Positions 61,885 to 64,000 of a stretch of DNA of 64,000 bases are shown here, piece after piece (position 1 is the first letter of the stretch; each line of letters starts with the position of its first letter). The stretch is taken from positions 1,240,001 through 1,304,000 of the forward strand of contig CAVUMX010000001.1 of NCBI GenBank assembly GCA_963742725.1, in the 5' to 3' direction. This DNA comes from CAVVAL01 sp963742725. Lineage in GTDB: Bacteria; Actinomycetota; Actinomycetes; Mycobacteriales; Cryptosporangiaceae. Both the position numbers and the translations under genes were made by a program. Below the pieces are notes generated by a model, which worked only from the letters and a program-made list of their open reading frames with translations, was not told where the DNA came from and made no database searches.

Positions 61885-63246
61885 TCAGCCGCGGACGAGG
61901 CCGAGAACCTGGTCGCGGAGCGCGACCATGCGGTCGGTGTCAGGCGCCTCCACATTGAGCCGCAGCAGCGGCTCCGTGTTGGAGGCACGCAGGTTGAACC
62001 AGCTGCCGTCTGGGACGCTGACCGTGAGGCCGTCGAGATGATCGGTCTCGGCGCCGGCGAACGCCTCCTCGACGGCCTTCATGCGCGCGCCCTGGTCGTC
62101 GACGGTGGAGTTGATCTCCCCCGACGCCACGTACCGCTCGTACTGGGCGCCCAGCGCCGAGAGCTTCTGGTCGGACTCGCCGAGCGCGGCGAGGACGTGC
62201 ATGGCCGCGAGCATGCCGGTGTCGGCGTTCCAGAAGTCGCGGAAGTAGTAGTGGGCGGAGTGCTCGCCGCCGAACACCGCACCGGTCTTCGCCATCTCGG
62301 CCTTGATGAACGAGTGGCCGACGCGGGTGCGGACGGGCGCGCCGCCGTGCTCGGCGACGATCTCCGGCACCGCGTGCGACGTGATGCAGTTGTGGATGAT
62401 CGTCCCGCCCGGGTGCTTCGCCAGCTCGCGGACGGCGACCAGCGCGGTGATCGCCGACGGGGAGACCGCGTCGCCGTTCTCGTCCACGACGAAGCAGCGG
62501 TCGGCGTCGCCGTCGAACGCGATGCCGATGTCGGCGCCGTTCGAGCGGACCGCCGCCTGCAGATCGACGATGTTCTTCGGGTCGAGCGGGTTGGCCTCGT
62601 GGTTCGGGAAGTCGCCGTCGAGCTCGAAGTACATCGCCCCGATGTCGAGCGGGAGCCCGCTCAGGACCGCCGGGACCGTGTGCCCGCCCATCCCGTTGCC
62701 CGCGTCCACCACGACCTTCAGCCGCCGGACACCGCTCAGGTCGACCAGCCCACGCAGGTACGCGCCGTACTCGTGGAGCACGTCGGCGCTGGTCACGCTG
62801 CCGGTGACGCCCGCCGGAGCCGCCTCGCCGCCGGCCAGCAGTTCCTCGGCCACGCGCCGGATGTCGGCCAGGCCCGAGTCCTGGCCGATGGGGGCCGCGC
62901 CGGCCCGGCAGAGCTTGATCCCGTTGTACTGCGCCGGGTTGTGGCTCGCGGTGAACATCGCGCCGGGCAGGTTCATGGAGCCGGACGCGAAGTAGAGCAT
63001 GTCGGTCGAGCCGAGACCGGCCTCGACGACATCGACGCCCTGGCTGATCACGCCCTCGGCGAACGCCCGGGACAGCGGCACGGACGACTCGCGCATGTCG
63101 TGGGCCGTGACGACCTTCGTCGCCCCTTCGGCCGCCACGAGACGGGCGAACGCGACGCCGATCGCGCGGACGATCGTCTCGTCCAGCTCGTCCGGGACCA
63201 CGCCACGGACGTCGTACGCCTTGACGATGCTCGACAGGTCAGGCAC
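61885..63246 (-). CDS. manB: Phosphomannomutase/phosphoglucomutase
   Basis: Interconverts hexose-1- and hexose-6-phosphates, here most likely mannose, before GDP-mannose synthesis. The 453-residue product has AYDVRGVVPDE at the start, the phosphoserine loop TASHNPAQYNG, the metal loop DGDADRCF and the sugar loop GEHSAHYYF, ending RASNTEPLLRLNVE. The GTG at 63246 is its start. It lies between DUF3499 and the Trm112-like gene on the same strand. Confidence 0.96.
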   Translation of the reverse strand: MPDLSSIVKAYDVRGVVPDELDETIVRAIGVAFARLVAAEGATKVVTAHDMRESSVPLSRAFAEGVISQGVDVVEAGLGSTDMLYFASGSMNLPGAMFTASHNPAQYNGIKLCRAGAAPIGQDSGLADIRRVAEELLAGGEAAPAGVTGSVTSADVLHEYGAYLRGLVDLSGVRRLKVVVDAGNGMGGHTVPAVLSGLPLDIGAMYFELDGDFPNHEANPLDPKNIVDLQAAVRSNGADIGIAFDGDADRCFVVDENGDAVSPSAITALVAVRELAKHPGGTIIHNCITSHAVPEIVAEHGGAPVRTRVGHSFIKAEMAKTGAVFGGEHSAHYYFRDFWNADTGMLAAMHVLAALGESDQKLSALGAQYERYVASGEINSTVDDQGARMKAVEEAFAGAETDHLDGLTVSVPDGSWFNLRASNTEPLLRLNVEAPDTDRMVALRDQVLGLVRG

Positions 63247-63308
63247 GGCGGGATCGGCTCCTCGCGAGACGGAAACGCGGACGCTGCGAGCCTACCGGGC
63301 AGGCGCCT

Positions 63309-63653
63309 TCAGCCCGGCGACGGCAGCACCCTCAGGTGCCCGCGACGGCCTACCTGACCAGTATCGTCCTCCCGCTGGGCCGGACGGGCGGCTTCGCGCA
63401 CCGCGTCCGCGAGGGCTTCCAGGTCGTCGCTGCTCGGCGCCGGCTCGGAGTAGTCGCCGTCGTGCCGGACCAGATCCCACCCCTTGGGGGCCGTCAGCCG
63501 CAGCGCGTGCGCCTCGCACAGGTCGTACGTGTGCGGTTCCGGCGAGATCGCGAGGGGGCCGACGACGGCCGTGGAGTCGGAGTAGACATACGTGAGGGTG
63601 GCGACCGCGGGCAGCGGACAGCCGTTCCGGGAGCAACGCCGATTCGACCTCAC
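63309..63653 (-). CDS. DUF3499 protein
   Basis: A 114-residue actinobacterial protein. RSNRRCSRNGC and the following VATLTYVYSDSTAVVGPLA, EPHTYDLCEAHALRLTAPKGW match DUF3499, including Cys and His residues that may bind a metal. The GTG at 63653 places V-RSNRRC at the N-terminus as in the family; a longer start at 63725 is possible. It lies upstream of manB and divergent from the metallopeptidase-family gene, the usual arrangement. Confidence 0.9.
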   Translation of the reverse strand: MRSNRRCSRNGCPLPAVATLTYVYSDSTAVVGPLAISPEPHTYDLCEAHALRLTAPKGWDLVRHDGDYSEPAPSSDDLEALADAVREAARPAQREDDTGQVGRRGHLRVLPSPG

Positions 63654-63772
63654 GCGCGCACGGTATCCGGCCGCGTGCACCCCACGCCAGCGACCCGGCG
63701 AGATCAGCTCTCGTGTCGCGGTCACGCTGGTGTTACGGACGCACCTGTCACCGGTCTGACACGGCCAGTCGT

Positions 63773-63778
63773 TAGGCT
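63773..63778 (+). promoter_or_regulatory. -10 hexamer of the metallopeptidase-family gene
   Basis: TAGGCT, 6 nt before the GTG at 63785, with no Shine-Dalgarno sequence. Confidence 0.5.
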
Positions 63779-63784
63779 CTGCAG

Positions 63785-64000
63785 GTGACCACCACGCCGC
63801 GCCGACACCGCCCTGGCGGGCCGCACCGCGACCGCCGCGGCCGTGGCATGCGCGGCCGGCTGGTGCCGACGACCGTGCCGCTCTCGCGGAGCCGGTCGCA
63901 GATCTTCGACGACATGGTCCTGGACGCCGTCGAGCACCTCGAAGGCCGCTGGGCCGTGCAGCTCAGGGGCGTCGAGTTCGCCGTCGAGGACGTACCGCCG
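63785..64000 (+). CDS. Metallopeptidase-family (zincin-like) protein, 5' part only
   Basis: The first 72 codons of a gene cut by the window end. The product starts with a basic, Arg-rich segment (RRHRPGGPHRDRRGRGMRGRL), then PTTVPLSRSRSQIFDDMVLDAVEHLEGRW and AVQLRGVEFAVEDVPP. This matches the small zincin-like family found divergent from DUF3499/manB in actinobacteria; the HExxH zinc motif would be beyond the window. Probably leaderless. Confidence 0.8.
   Translation, partial: MTTTPRRHRPGGPHRDRRGRGMRGRLVPTTVPLSRSRSQIFDDMVLDAVEHLEGRWAVQLRGVEFAVEDVPP

Overview
The window is from a high-G+C actinomycete chromosome. It carries a mycothiol-conjugate amidase (mca) next to greA, GTP-type PEP carboxykinase, the actinobacterial DUF3499/phosphomannomutase/Trm112/SIS/manA block, many GTG starts, and many starts with a TANNNT hexamer 6-7 nt upstream that fit leaderless transcripts. 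The genus cannot be assigned from the sequence alone. I see no rRNA, tRNA, phage or intact insertion sequence.

Layout. 1-4.3 kb: two secreted DUF6801-like paralogues that share an upstream motif, a membrane protein and pckG. 4.3-12.9 kb: a TrhA/hemolysin III protein, a Gly/Arg-rich protein, a repeat-rich gap, a fusion of an asparagine-synthase-like protein to a CofE-like domain, a DUF255 protein and an MprAB-like two-component system. 13-17.5 kb: a GGDEF-EAL protein and then a 1.9-kb gap holding a 71-bp tandem array. 17.5-24 kb: small membrane protein, mca, DUF4307, greA, a DrrAB-type exporter and a class B PBP. 23.9-34.5 kb: threonine deaminase, P450, DUF4328 protein, MoxR ATPase plus VWA protein, amidase, GNAT, and an XRE regulator coupled to metB. 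34.6-43.6 kb: a YczE/MocR divergent pair, msrA, a patch of decayed genes (VOC, a duplicated msrA tail, GNAT), a TctCBA tricarboxylate uptake operon, a DUF3592 protein and a voltage-gated-type channel. 43.7-54.7 kb: ankyrin/DUF4272 protein, VOC, AraC, DacB, a pentapeptide-like protein, RDD protein and two paralogous large membrane proteins, one lacking its middle. 54.7-64 kb: a long minus-strand series running DUF3499, manB, Trm112, SIS isomerase, CDF transporter, manA, MerR, ahcY, and a second SAHH-like gene; a divergent metallopeptidase-family gene is cut by the window end.

How the genes work together. The right-hand cluster joins sugar-phosphate metabolism (manB, SIS isomerase, manA) to the methyl cycle (ahcY, SAHH-like gene). 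The XRE-metB and MerR-ahcY pairs each place an HTH regulator in ATGA stop/start overlap with a sulfur amino acid gene. TctC binds the carboxylate and TctAB moves it.

Best candidates for something new: the AsnB-like/CofE-like fusion protein; the 71-bp array whose minus strand can be read as five identical 24-codon frames linked by ATGA overlaps; two families of dispersed intergenic stem elements, one with arms that change together around a constant core; and the SAHH paralogue lacking the C-terminal Lys-Tyr tail. All functional statements are inferred from reading the sequence; no database search was possible.
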